From Winogradskyella marina (GTDB lineage: Bacteria > Bacteroidota > Bacteroidia > Flavobacteriales > Flavobacteriaceae), in NCBI RefSeq assembly GCF_015645385.1, contig NZ_JADOET010000001.1, forward strand, positions 434,001 to 498,000: a stretch of 64,000 nt of DNA. The letters are read 5' to 3'. The notes under the pieces are model-generated. The model ran no database searches, was not told the DNA's origin, and saw only the letters and a program-made list of their open reading frames with translations. Below, piece by piece: positions 29,480 to 38,100 of this stretch (position 1 is the first letter of the stretch; each line of letters starts with the position of its first letter). The position numbers and the translations under genes were made by a program.

Positions 29480-29962
29480 TTGCATTACAAAAAACAAAAC
29501 ATCATAAAAGGTGCACTAATTTACAGTGCAGGCGACTCTATTGCTGCACTTTTATTAGGTGAATTTTCCATATATCGTTTAGTAGGAATGATGTTCATTG
29601 GTGCTACATTCTACGCATTTGAAATCCCTAATTATTTTGATTGGATTGTAAAAAAGACAGCTGCTCTAAAAGGCATTAAAGCCACATTGAGTAAAACAAT
29701 TTTGGCAATTGCCTATTTTAATCCACTGTGGATTGCCAGACATTTACTGTTTATTCAGTTATTTTCAGGTCAGTTTTCTGACATTAACTTAAGTCTTTTG
29801 GAAATTGCTTTTTGGTCGTTTTTGGTCAATATTCCTATTTCGTTTGTCGCGAATTATATTATTCAAAATCGATTTAAGATGAAGTGGCGATTTTTGGGAA
29901 GTGCTGTTTTCTCTGCTTTAATGGCGATTTATTATGCGATGAGTGAGACGCTTTTTTCTTGA
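29480..29962 (+). CDS. Small integral membrane protein of unknown function
   Basis: The 160-residue protein starts with TTG and has about four hydrophobic segments (residues 10-28, 32-46, 68-100, 110-155). The layout and the GDSIAALLLGE segment faintly resemble the Mpv17/PMP22 family, but I cannot confirm this. It follows the xdhAB genes after a palindromic repeat. Role unknown; a transport or membrane-organising function in purine metabolism would be inference. Confidence 0.6.
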   Translation: MHYKKQNIIKGALIYSAGDSIAALLLGEFSIYRLVGMMFIGATFYAFEIPNYFDWIVKKTAALKGIKATLSKTILAIAYFNPLWIARHLLFIQLFSGQFSDINLSLLEIAFWSFLVNIPISFVANYIIQNRFKMKWRFLGSAVFSALMAIYYAMSETLFS

Positions 29963-29965
29963 CAA

Positions 29966-29985
29966 ATTCCTGCAAAAGCAGGAAT
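29966..29985. repeat. Short palindrome (family D)
   Basis: ATTCCTGC, loop AAAA, GCAGGAAT. Near-identical hairpins occur at 31808-31825 and 34401-34420, all intergenic. Confidence 0.8.
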
Positions 29986-30024
29986 CTCATAAATGGGAAC
30001 AAAATTACTATCGCACCTATCCAA

Positions 30025-30047
30025 TCAGGTTTTTTAGAACCTGACAG
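30025..30047. repeat. Palindromic repeat, family A copy 1
   Basis: TCAGGTT (30025-30031) and AACCTGA (30038-30044) form the arms. The unit resembles the AAACCTGACAGGTTT motif seen elsewhere in the window. Confidence 0.7.
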
Positions 30048-30140
30048 GTATAAAAGCAAATTAGCAGCAATTTTTTTAAAATTCGTATCAGGACAACACC
30101 CAACAAATAGATTATAGCCTCTTGTTTTACCAGATCTGCT

Positions 30141-30155
30141 AGGTTTGAAAAACCT
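30141..30155. repeat. Palindromic repeat, family A copy 2
   Basis: AGGTTT, loop GAA, AAACCT, followed by GATAAG as in other family copies. Confidence 0.65.
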
Positions 30156-30271
30156 GATAAGTCTAATATAGTGAATCCGGATATTTCTAGTGAGTATATT
30201 AACTTTACCACATCATAATATTACAAATGAGATTGTATGATGAGGAACTAATGCAACGCGCCTATTCCAGA

Positions 30272-30298
30272 CCTGTCAGGTTTTTGAAACCTAACAGG
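30272..30298. repeat. Palindromic repeat, family A copy 3 (terminator-like)
   Basis: CCTGTCAGGTTT (30272-30283) pairs with AAACCTAACAGG (30287-30298) with one mismatch. It begins one base past the minus-strand NTPase stop codon, so it may end that transcript, although no T-tract follows. Confidence 0.75.
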
Positions 30299-30299
30299 A

Positions 30300-30797
30300 C
30301 TATGTCAGTAATTCTAAATCTTCTTTGGTTATAATTCTATGTTCAGTTATTGAATAATGCTTCAAAACAGCATCAACTAAATAATCTCTAACAACAAGAA
30401 TTAAGTGACTGTTTTCATTATTCTCAAATTCAGGAATCAACCTTTCAGCTGACACATGTAAACCTTCATTCTTTAATTCAAGTTTTCCTAGTTCATCAAT
30501 AATTAGATATTTATTTACCGCTTCAAAAGGATTCGAAATTAAAAATTCATTCGCTTCAACAAAAGCAGATTTCAAAAATTTAAAGGGTCCTATTTCAATG
30601 ATGTCTTCATTTTTGTTTTCAAGTTCAGTTTCAACTTCAAATTCAAATTCTTTTTTTGATTTTACTTTCAAAAAATAGCGCTTTCCATTGTCATTGTCTG
30701 GACTTAACAAACCATCAACATCATGCCTGGTGCCAACCCATTTTTTTAAAGCTGTCGTTTTCCCAGAACGAATTGTTCCTGTTAAGATATAAATCAT
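30300..30797 (-). CDS. P-loop NTPase, nucleoside-triphosphatase (THEP1)-like
   Basis: The 165-residue cytoplasmic protein has a Walker A motif at the extreme N-terminus (GTIRSGKTT, residues 6-14) and a Walker B-like strand YLIIDELGKLEL near residue 95. This layout fits the NTPase_1/THEP1 or DUF2478 group of small nucleotidases, not an ABC ATPase, since no LSGGQ signature is visible. Its start overlaps the stop of the upstream membrane protein gene by four bases (ATGA), so the two products likely act together. Location between xdhAB and xdhC suggests a link to purine or molybdenum cofactor metabolism. Confidence 0.75.
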   Translation of the reverse strand: MIYILTGTIRSGKTTALKKWVGTRHDVDGLLSPDNDNGKRYFLKVKSKKEFEFEVETELENKNEDIIEIGPFKFLKSAFVEANEFLISNPFEAVNKYLIIDELGKLELKNEGLHVSAERLIPEFENNENSHLILVVRDYLVDAVLKHYSITEHRIITKEDLELLT

Positions 30798-31801
30798 TCT
30801 GAAACCACTTTAAAATGAATGCAATTAGAGATGCTATTGGCCATAAAATACTGAAATCTGGTATAGCCTTTTAAGTGTTTTGTTTCTTTCCAAGTGTACG
30901 AGATAATTTGTCTGAAATAGGGAAACAAATCCATAGCATTAGTAATTTCCTCTTGGTACTTAGATTCTTTTTTATGAAGGTATTTCCGAACGATTTTCAA
31001 TAACAAAGGACCTATGACCAAATACCACAGCATTAAAATCAAGAAACTTCGCAACACGATGTAAATTGCCTTTTCCCAACCAAAAAGAGGACCACCATAC
31101 AATGATAATCCCAACACAATTAACGCTACTGTAATCAACCAAATCCAAATAACTTTGGTTTTAAAAGTTACTTTTTTAGCTTTATTTTTAACCAATGTAG
31201 TTTCTAATTCAAGAGAAAAATCTTTTTCCTTTTTATTAGCAATGATGGTCATGATGTTTTTAATAAATACTCCTGCCATAACACCACAAACACCATAAAC
31301 CAACAGGTATAAGCTTACTAAAAATGTTGAAGTAGAAGTATTTGATATAAAATTCAATTTTTGCTGAACCCAAGCGCCATAAATATTTACAGCTTCCCAT
31401 AATTCCGTACCATAAACAATGGTGAGAATAATTAATTTTTGAAGGGCAGATTCCAAAAACGTCACCATGCCTAAAACCATTAGCGTTAATCCTTTCCAAG
31501 AAAAATTGGAAAACAAAAAAGCACCAACAATAGCTTGAAAACTAACAGCCACATAAGCTCCAAAAGGCGAATACGGGCTTACTGCCATTTTAATAATTAA
31601 GACAATGACCAACGCTTTAAAGATGGATTGCCATTTATTTTCTGCATAATAGGCGATTAAGCTTATGAGTAAAATGGATACTCCTCCAACAATTAATCCT
31701 GTGAATGGTGAGTTAAACACATGTAGAAATCCACCTAAACCTGACTCGTTTAGTGCCCAAAGCGCTGTAAGTTTATCTATTATGGATTTGTTGTTTTTCA
31801 T
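30794..31801 (-). CDS. Multi-pass membrane protein coupled to the P-loop NTPase
   Basis: I do not recognise a named family. The 335-residue protein has about eight hydrophobic segments in two groups: residues 25-170 (five or six, with a Gly- and Ala-rich SPFGAYVAVSFQAIVGAFLF stretch) and 210-265, then a basic cytoplasmic C-terminal part. The first half recalls the small-molecule binding subunits of energy-coupling-factor or cobalt-type transporters; this is only an impression of composition. The gene overlaps the NTPase gene by four bases and is flanked by purine-catabolism genes. Confidence 0.65.
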   Translation of the reverse strand: MKNNKSIIDKLTALWALNESGLGGFLHVFNSPFTGLIVGGVSILLISLIAYYAENKWQSIFKALVIVLIIKMAVSPYSPFGAYVAVSFQAIVGAFLFSNFSWKGLTLMVLGMVTFLESALQKLIILTIVYGTELWEAVNIYGAWVQQKLNFISNTSTSTFLVSLYLLVYGVCGVMAGVFIKNIMTIIANKKEKDFSLELETTLVKNKAKKVTFKTKVIWIWLITVALIVLGLSLYGGPLFGWEKAIYIVLRSFLILMLWYLVIGPLLLKIVRKYLHKKESKYQEEITNAMDLFPYFRQIISYTWKETKHLKGYTRFQYFMANSISNCIHFKVVSE

Positions 31802-31807
31802 CTTTAG

Positions 31808-31825
31808 TTCCTGCGAAAGCAGGAA
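31808..31825. repeat. Short palindrome (family D), second copy
   Basis: TTCCTGC, loop GAAA, GCAGGAA, 7 bases upstream of the membrane protein start on the minus strand. Confidence 0.75.
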
Positions 31826-31859
31826 TCTGTTTTAAATTTCATTAAAAAACACCCCTAAA

Positions 31860-31875
31860 GTCCCCTTAAGGGGAC
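31860..31875. repeat. Perfect 16-base palindrome (family E)
   Basis: GTCCCCTTAAGGGGAC is a perfect palindrome in the 181-base gap between xdhC and the membrane protein gene. Similar CCCCTTAAGGGG elements are frequent between genes in Flavobacteriaceae, from general knowledge. Confidence 0.7.
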
Positions 31876-31982
31876 AATTCTTACGTTCAACTTTCAGGTG
31901 AAATTTCATTTTCATTATTCGCGATTGTCAAAAATTTAATTTAAAAACTCAAAGCCTAATTTCACTCGTATAACTATTGCTT

Positions 31983-32759
31983 TTATTCTGTAACTTTATA
32001 ATGCACCTGCAGTAATTGCGCCACCACACTAATGGCTATTTCCTTTGGTGTATCACCTCCGATATCTAATCCTATTGGACAAACCACATTGGTCATACCT
32101 TCGGCAATATGCATCTCTTTAATTAACATGTTATTGAAACGTACTTTTTTCGTTTTGCTACCTATTAGACCTAAGAATTTTGTTTCGTTTTGCAACGCCA
32201 TGGTTATAATATCAAAATCGATAGCGTGATTATGTGTTAATACTAAAACGTAACAATTGCTTCCCCATTTCACAGGATCTTTAAAGGTCTTGAAATTAGT
32301 TTCGGTGGCTTGATGCGTGGTTACACTGTTATCTAATTCTAGATTAGAAAACCAATTGTCGCGAGAATCGATAAGGTTCACTTTAAATGGTGTGTCGATC
32401 AACAATTTGGTAATTTCAATGCCGATATGTCCTGCTCCAAACAAAAATAATTCAGGAGATTGATTCATAGGTTCAATAATAAATTCAACTTTTCCTCCGC
32501 AACATTGTTCAAATTCTGGACCTAAAGTATACGTGGATTCTATAATTTTATTTTCTTTTAAAGCGATTATCGCTTCATCTATCGCTTTAAATTCAAGCTT
32601 ACCTCCTCCAATGGTTCCATGAATATCTTTATCCTCTGTCACTAACATACGCGAACCCACCACACAAGGTGTTGACCCTAAACACTTAGTCACCGTTATA
32701 AAAGCGACAGGTATTTGCTTTTGTTTAAATTCAGAAAGTAATTCAATCCAGTTATGCAT
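31983..32759 (-). CDS. xdhC: XdhC-family molybdenum cofactor maturation protein
   Basis: The 258-residue protein binds and helps sulfurate the molybdenum cofactor and passes it to xanthine dehydrogenase. An N-terminal XdhC domain has the GSTPCVVGSRMLV and GTIGGGKLE segments, with a CC pair in EFEQCCGGKVE. A C-terminal Rossmann domain follows with LFGAGHIGIE near residue 107, then GLIGSKTKKVRF and the GLDIGGDTPKEIA ending. All parts are intact. It is transcribed opposite to xdhAB and has the unusual NTPase-membrane pair downstream on its own strand. Confidence 0.93.
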   Translation of the reverse strand: MHNWIELLSEFKQKQIPVAFITVTKCLGSTPCVVGSRMLVTEDKDIHGTIGGGKLEFKAIDEAIIALKENKIIESTYTLGPEFEQCCGGKVEFIIEPMNQSPELFLFGAGHIGIEITKLLIDTPFKVNLIDSRDNWFSNLELDNSVTTHQATETNFKTFKDPVKWGSNCYVLVLTHNHAIDFDIITMALQNETKFLGLIGSKTKKVRFNNMLIKEMHIAEGMTNVVCPIGLDIGGDTPKEIAISVVAQLLQVHYKVTE

Positions 32760-32913
32760 TCCTAATAATAAAAAAAAAAGAGAATTTAAAAATAAGGATT
32801 TTTGATTTAAATGATCTTCTATTTTTAAAAACTAGCCTCAAACCTTTTAATAGAAATCAATCTTTTAAAATTTTCTGTAATCTTTAAGATTTAACTTCGA
32901 CTTAATCATTATA

Positions 32914-32931
32914 TTGATTTTTCTAAATCAA
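32914..32931 (+). promoter_or_regulatory. Palindrome in front of the arsenosugar locus, candidate operator
   Basis: TTGATTT (32914-32920), spacer TTCT, AAATCAA (32925-32931) is a perfect dyad that ends 11 bases before the first ATG of the plus-strand locus. An overlapping dyad AATCA (32904-32908) and TGATT (32915-32919) precedes it. ArsR-type repressors bind AT-rich dyads of this kind, but no arsR gene is in the window. Confidence 0.4.
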
Positions 32932-32942
32932 AAAATAATTTT

Positions 32943-33278
32943 ATGTCAAAACCATATTACGATGCTGCGGATTTACGCAAGTTTGGAAAAATTACCGAAT
33001 GGAGTGAAGAATTAGGAACTAAATTCTTTGACTATTACGGAAAAGTATTTGAAGAAGGTGCTTTAACCGCTCGTGAAAAATCACTAATCGCCCTAGCTGT
33101 AGCGCATACAGAACAATGTCCTTATTGTATTGATGCTTACACAAAAGATTCACTGCAAAGAGGTGTAACTAAAGAAGAAATGATGGAAGCGATCCATGTT
33201 GGTGCTGCCATAAAAAGTGGTGCTACTTTAGTACATGGTGTACAAATGATGAATAAAGTCAACAAATTAGACGGTTAG
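32943..33278 (+). CDS. AhpD-like carboxymuconolactone decarboxylase-family protein, arsenosugar-associated
   Basis: The 111-residue protein is a compact helical AhpD-like domain with the redox pair EQCPYC followed by His-containing turns, the peroxidase/thiol-reductase signature of the family. Full-length similarity points to the small peroxidase-like protein that accompanies ArsS in arsenosugar loci. It may protect or reduce thiol- or arsenic-bound intermediates; the real reaction is not established. It is the first gene of the unit, 56 bases before arsS, with a dyad just upstream. Confidence 0.85.
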   Translation: MSKPYYDAADLRKFGKITEWSEELGTKFFDYYGKVFEEGALTAREKSLIALAVAHTEQCPYCIDAYTKDSLQRGVTKEEMMEAIHVGAAIKSGATLVHGVQMMNKVNKLDG

Positions 33279-33334
33279 GCATAAAACCTCAACCGTATTA
33301 ATTTCGTAAGAATTACAAACAAGAGAAACGATTA

Positions 33335-34390
33335 ATGGCAACAAAGTCCCTAAAAAAACTCGGAAACGATTTAGCGCAAAGCAATAAACAAATAGAAATA
33401 CTCTCTAATGGTATCTTTAAAACTGGTGAATTACCAACCTTTAAAGATAAAATTTCTGAAACGAGTCAATTTCCAATTAAAGCAAAAAAGCTAGAGATTC
33501 TACAGATTAATGTTGGCTACATGTGCAACCAAGTTTGCGATCATTGCCACGTTGATGCTGGGCCAGACCGAAAGGAAATTATGACCAGAGACACCATGAG
33601 ACAATGTCTTGAGGTGATTAAAAACTCAGGTGCACATACTTTAGATTTAACAGGTGGAGCCCCAGAAATGAATCCGGACTTTAGATGGTTTGTAGAAGAA
33701 GCCGCTAAAGTTGGTATTAAAGATTTCATTGTACGTTCTAACCTAACTATTATTAGAGCTAACAAAAAATATTACGACCTACCAGATTTCTTTAAAAAAC
33801 ACAATGTGCACGTGGTAAGTTCTATGCCACACTGGACGCGTGGAAAAACAGATAAACAACGTGGTGATGGTGTTTTTGATAAATCGATAAAAGCCTTACA
33901 AGAACTAAATGCTGTGGGTTACGGAATGCCTGATTCTGACCTGAGACTAGATTTAGTTTACAATCCGTCTGGAGCCTTTTTACCAGGTGATCAAGAGGCT
34001 ATGGAAAAGGATTTTAAAAAGGCCTTAATGGAAGATTTCGGAATTGAATTTCACAATCTATTTGCCATTACAAATTTACCGATTGCACGATTTTTAGATT
34101 ATTTAATCGCTTCAGAAAACTACGAAGATTACATGTATTCTTTGGTCGAAGCTTATAATCCGTCTGCTGTGGAAAACGTCATGTGTACGAACACCTTATC
34201 GATTAGTTGGGACGGCTATTTATTTGATTGTGATTTTAATCAGATGCTAGAATTACCCGTAAATAGCAAATCCAGACATGTTTCTGATTTTAACGAAGAG
34301 TTATTAGAAGGACGTAACATCGTTATTTCTCAACACTGCTATGGTTGCACTGCCGGCGCAGGAAGTAGTTGTCAGGGTATTGTAGCATAA
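33335..34390 (+). CDS. arsS: Radical SAM arsenosugar biosynthesis enzyme ArsS
   Basis: The 351-residue enzyme has the radical SAM cluster motif CNQVCDHC (near residues 67-74), followed by HVDAGP and the LDLTGGAPEMNP SAM-binding strand. The C-terminal part holds a cysteine-rich twitch-like domain (CTNTLSISWDG, CDFNQM, HCYGC, SSCQG). This arrangement is that of the radical SAM/Cys-rich family TIGR04167. ArsS transfers the 5'-deoxyadenosyl group of SAM to dimethylarsinous acid, making the precursor of arsenosugars. No arsM methyltransferase gene is in the window, so the methylated substrate must come from elsewhere. Confidence 0.93.
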   Translation: MATKSLKKLGNDLAQSNKQIEILSNGIFKTGELPTFKDKISETSQFPIKAKKLEILQINVGYMCNQVCDHCHVDAGPDRKEIMTRDTMRQCLEVIKNSGAHTLDLTGGAPEMNPDFRWFVEEAAKVGIKDFIVRSNLTIIRANKKYYDLPDFFKKHNVHVVSSMPHWTRGKTDKQRGDGVFDKSIKALQELNAVGYGMPDSDLRLDLVYNPSGAFLPGDQEAMEKDFKKALMEDFGIEFHNLFAITNLPIARFLDYLIASENYEDYMYSLVEAYNPSAVENVMCTNTLSISWDGYLFDCDFNQMLELPVNSKSRHVSDFNEELLEGRNIVISQHCYGCTAGAGSSCQGIVA

Positions 34391-34400
34391 ATCAATTAAT

Positions 34401-34420
34401 ATTTCTGCCTTTGCAGGAAT
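34401..34420. repeat. Short palindrome (family D), third copy, before a start codon
   Basis: ATTTCTGC, loop CTTT, GCAGGAAT. It fills the 35-base gap between arsS and the next gene, ending 5 bases before that ATG, where it could hinder translation start. Confidence 0.7.
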
Positions 34421-34425
34421 GAAAT

Positions 34426-35106
34426 ATGAATAATAAAACCGCCATATTAATCTTTGCAAATTCTGCAGAAAAACAATTGATATCAAAATCAATTGCTTCT
34501 TCTGACTTCTTTAATTTGCTTGATTCTGACACTGTAAAAACAGTAAAAAAAGCCGGTTTACCTTATTTTCATTTTTCCGAAAAAGCGCAAATAGGACATT
34601 CATTTGGCGAGCGTTTTACTAATGCCATTGAAACCATTTTTAATAAAGGATTTCAAAATGTGATTACACTAGGTAATGACATTCCCAACCTTACCGCTAA
34701 TCTTATAGTTAAAGCCAAAAATAAATTAGAAAATTCAGATTATGTTTTAGGACCTTCAACTGATGGAGGTTTCTATTTAATGGGTTTTAAAAAAGCACAT
34801 TTTAATAAAACAGACATCCAAAATTTACCTTGGCAAACGTCTCATTTACAACGTTGTTTACATCATGAATTGCAACAGCAAAACGAAAGTATTTCTTATT
34901 TAGAAACACTAACAGATATTGATGATACGTCAGATATAGAACTCATCTTAAAAAGTTTTAAGTCTTTAGATTTCAAGATTAGAAAACTACTTTTAAAAAT
35001 TCTAAAAAAAGTAAAAACAATTGCAATAGTCGCTTCTGTTTTTCATGGCAGAACCGTTTTTAAAAGACATTATAATAAAGGCTCACCTATTTTACTTCAT
35101 ATTTAA
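34426..35106 (+). CDS. DUF2064 glycosyltransferase-like protein, divergent copy
   Basis: The 226-residue protein has the DUF2064/TIGR04282 fold: a GNDIPNL strand where family members have GSDxPxL, and GPSTDGGFYLMG. The N-terminal nucleotide-binding segment KTRL seen in the second copy (42634-43263) is replaced here, with FANSAEKQLISKSI instead. A Lys-rich C-terminal helix of about 40 residues is extra. It may be an inactive or altered-specificity paralogue that still serves the arsenosugar pathway. No signal peptide is visible. Confidence 0.75.
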   Translation: MNNKTAILIFANSAEKQLISKSIASSDFFNLLDSDTVKTVKKAGLPYFHFSEKAQIGHSFGERFTNAIETIFNKGFQNVITLGNDIPNLTANLIVKAKNKLENSDYVLGPSTDGGFYLMGFKKAHFNKTDIQNLPWQTSHLQRCLHHELQQQNESISYLETLTDIDDTSDIELILKSFKSLDFKIRKLLLKILKKVKTIAIVASVFHGRTVFKRHYNKGSPILLHI

Positions 35107-35195
35107 AATTGGGTTTTAATTTCATTAATTCCTTAGAATTTTTCAGTCAAATAATCTCACATTTTAAAAACCGCCACAGATTTTGTGGTCTACAT

Positions 35196-38100
35196 ATGAA
35201 GCACATTTACTTATGCTTACTGCTATGCTTTTGCTTTTTCAGTAATGCTCAAATAACCATTACAGGTACGGTTACAGAAGCCAGTTCTAGGACACCTTTG
35301 CCTTTTGTAAACATTTCATCTAACAACGGCAATGGAACAACGTCAAATGATGACGGCACCTATTCCATAATAGTTAACTCAACTACAGATAAACTTACCT
35401 TCTCATTTTTAGGCTTTAAATCGCAAACTATTGATATTGGAAATCAAACCATTATTAATATTGAATTACAAGAAGATTCTGCTGCTTTAGATGAAGTTGT
35501 CATTACCGCTTTAGGTCTTGAGCGAGATACCCGAGAATTAGGTTACGCTGTGCAAGCCATTTCTTCTAAAAAACTAACGGAAGTAAAAACAGTAAATTTT
35601 CTAGATAATTTACAAGGCAAATTAGCAGGAGTAACCGTAACACAAGGCGCAACAGGTGTTGGTTCCTCTTCCAAAATCACGATTAGAGGCGAAGCTTCTT
35701 TTTCTAATAACAACCCTTTATTTGTCGTTGATGGTGTACCAATTAACAACGAAACCGTTTTTAATTTCACTAATGAAGCTGCTGCCGGATTTCAAGAAAT
35801 TGATTTTGGTAATGGCGGTATGGAAGTGAATCCAGATGATATTGGTTCCGTTACGGTTTTAAAAGGGCCAAGCGCTGCTGCACTATACGGCACTAGAGCG
35901 TCTAATGGTGTTATTGTTATTGAAACCAAAAACGGAAAAAACAAAAGAGGTTTAGGTATTAGTTTTAATTCTTCTCTTTTTGTGGAAACAGCATTTAGAT
36001 TACCTGATTTTCAAAATTCTTATGGTCAAGGTAATTCTGGTCAGTTTGAATATGTAGACGGCTTAGGTGGTGGCATAAATGACAACATCACCTATTCTTG
36101 GGGACCACGTTTAGACACCGGTTTGTTAATTCCTCAGTTTGATAGTCCTGTACAATTAGCTAACGGTTCTTTTGTTCGTGGTGGAGACACAGCATTGTAT
36201 GATGGCTTAGACATCACAGCAATCCCTTTTACATCAAATCCAGATAACTTAAAGGATTTTTACGAAACTGGTATTACAACTATTAATAACATATCGGTTT
36301 CTAATGGATTTGATACTGGTAATTATAGATTATCGTTTACCGATTTAAGAAGTGAATCAATTATTCCTGGTGTTAATTTAGACCGACAAACCATTTCTGC
36401 TAAGTTAAACTTTCAACCGAGTGAACATACTGAAATCAATTCGTCGTTTAGTTATATAAATTCTAACAGTGACAACAGACCTTCAAATGGTTACGGCAGT
36501 GAAAACGCAAATTATTCACTTGTTGCTTGGGGTCCACGTTCTTTAAATATTCAAAATTTAAAAAACTATTGGCAACCTGGATTAGAAGGCACACAACAAT
36601 ACTCATTTAACTATACTTTTTTTGATAATCCGTATTTCATATTAAATGAAAACACCAATGCCTTTAATCGCGACCGTATTTTTGGGAACATTTCCATTAC
36701 ACAAGAACTGACTAAAAACTTAAGTATTTCCTTAAGAACAGGAATGGATTATTCTACAGAAAAACGTCAATTACGTCGTGCTTACAGTAGCAACCGTTTT
36801 AGTAATGGCGCATACGCAGAACACGATGTGATGTTTAGAGAAGTGAATACCGATTTTTTAATCAACTATAAAAATCAGTTTAATAACTTTTCAGTGGATG
36901 TGTTTTTAGGTGGAAATAGATTGAATCAAACCGCAACCACCAATCAATCACAAACAGTGAGTTTGGCACAACCAGGAATCTTTAATTTAAATAATGCAGC
37001 TTCACCTATTGAAACATTTCAGTTTGAAAGCGAAAAGCGAATTAATTCATTTTACGGTATTACAAAATTAGGCTATAAAGATTATTTATTTTTAGATATT
37101 ACAGGTCGAAATGATTGGTCTAGTGCTTTAGCTACACCTTTTTCTGTGGACGGAACCTCGTTCTTCTACCCTTCTATGTCTTCAAGTTTTATATTATCTA
37201 ATGTCGCGGAATTACCTCATATCATTTCATTTGCAAAACTTAGAGCAAGTGTGGCGCAAGTTGGAAACGATACAAGTGCTTACCAAACTTCTGGTGCTTT
37301 TGTATCGCAAATACCTTACAATAGCGAACCTACCTTTAGCGACCAAGATTTTATTCCAAATGCCAATTTAAAACCAGAACGCACTACGTCGTATGAGTTT
37401 GGTACAGATTTACGATTTTTAGACAATAGACTACGCTTAGATTTTACCTATTACAACGCCAATACAGAAGACCAGATTATTTCATTACCCGTTGCCATCT
37501 CTTCAGGTTATAACCAACAAGTGGTTAATGGCGGAAAAGTAAATACACAAGGTATCGAAATTATATTAGGCATAACACCTATACAAACGGATAATTTTAA
37601 CTGGAATACCACATTTAACTTCGCCACTAATCGCTCTGTGATTACAGATTTACCACAATCCGACGGCAGATTAACATTAGCTTACAGTCGAATTTATGAC
37701 AGCGCAAACCAAACCGTTTGGTTTCAAGTAGAAGAAGGTGGACGAGTTGGTGATTTCTACGGAACAGGGTATCAAAAAAATGATAATGGCGAATTTTTAA
37801 TTGATGATAATGGTAACTATATCGCAGATGATAATTTAAAAAAATTAGGGAATTATAATCCAGATTTCACTTTAGGATGGAGTAATAATTTCAATTATAA
37901 AAATTGGAATATGAGCTTTTTATTCGATTGGCGACAAGGAGGAGAAGTGGTTTCTAGAACACGAGCTTTAGGAAATGTTGGCGGCCAACTTGCCGAGACC
38001 AGTTACAGACCAGATGCAGGAATTATTGCTCAAGGTGTTAATCTAAATACAGGACAAACAAACACCGTTGCCATTACGGCAGAAAGCTATTACCGACAAT

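Larger units (their letters stand above)
29963..30299. other. Repeat-filled convergent intergenic region
   Basis: This 337-base stretch holds one family D hairpin and three family A hairpins (about 30025-30047, 30141-30155, 30272-30298). A 64-codon open frame on the minus strand is built mostly from repeats and is not accepted as a gene. Confidence 0.7.

Noticed and set aside
30017..30211. A 64-codon open frame on the minus strand in the repeat field behind the membrane protein gene
   Set aside because: It is composed largely of family A palindromes, has no family match or plausible start context, and overlaps repeats that vary between copies.
35109..35195. An N-terminal extension of the SusC-like transporter
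   Set aside because: It precedes a textbook signal peptide that starts at 35196 and has no signal itself.
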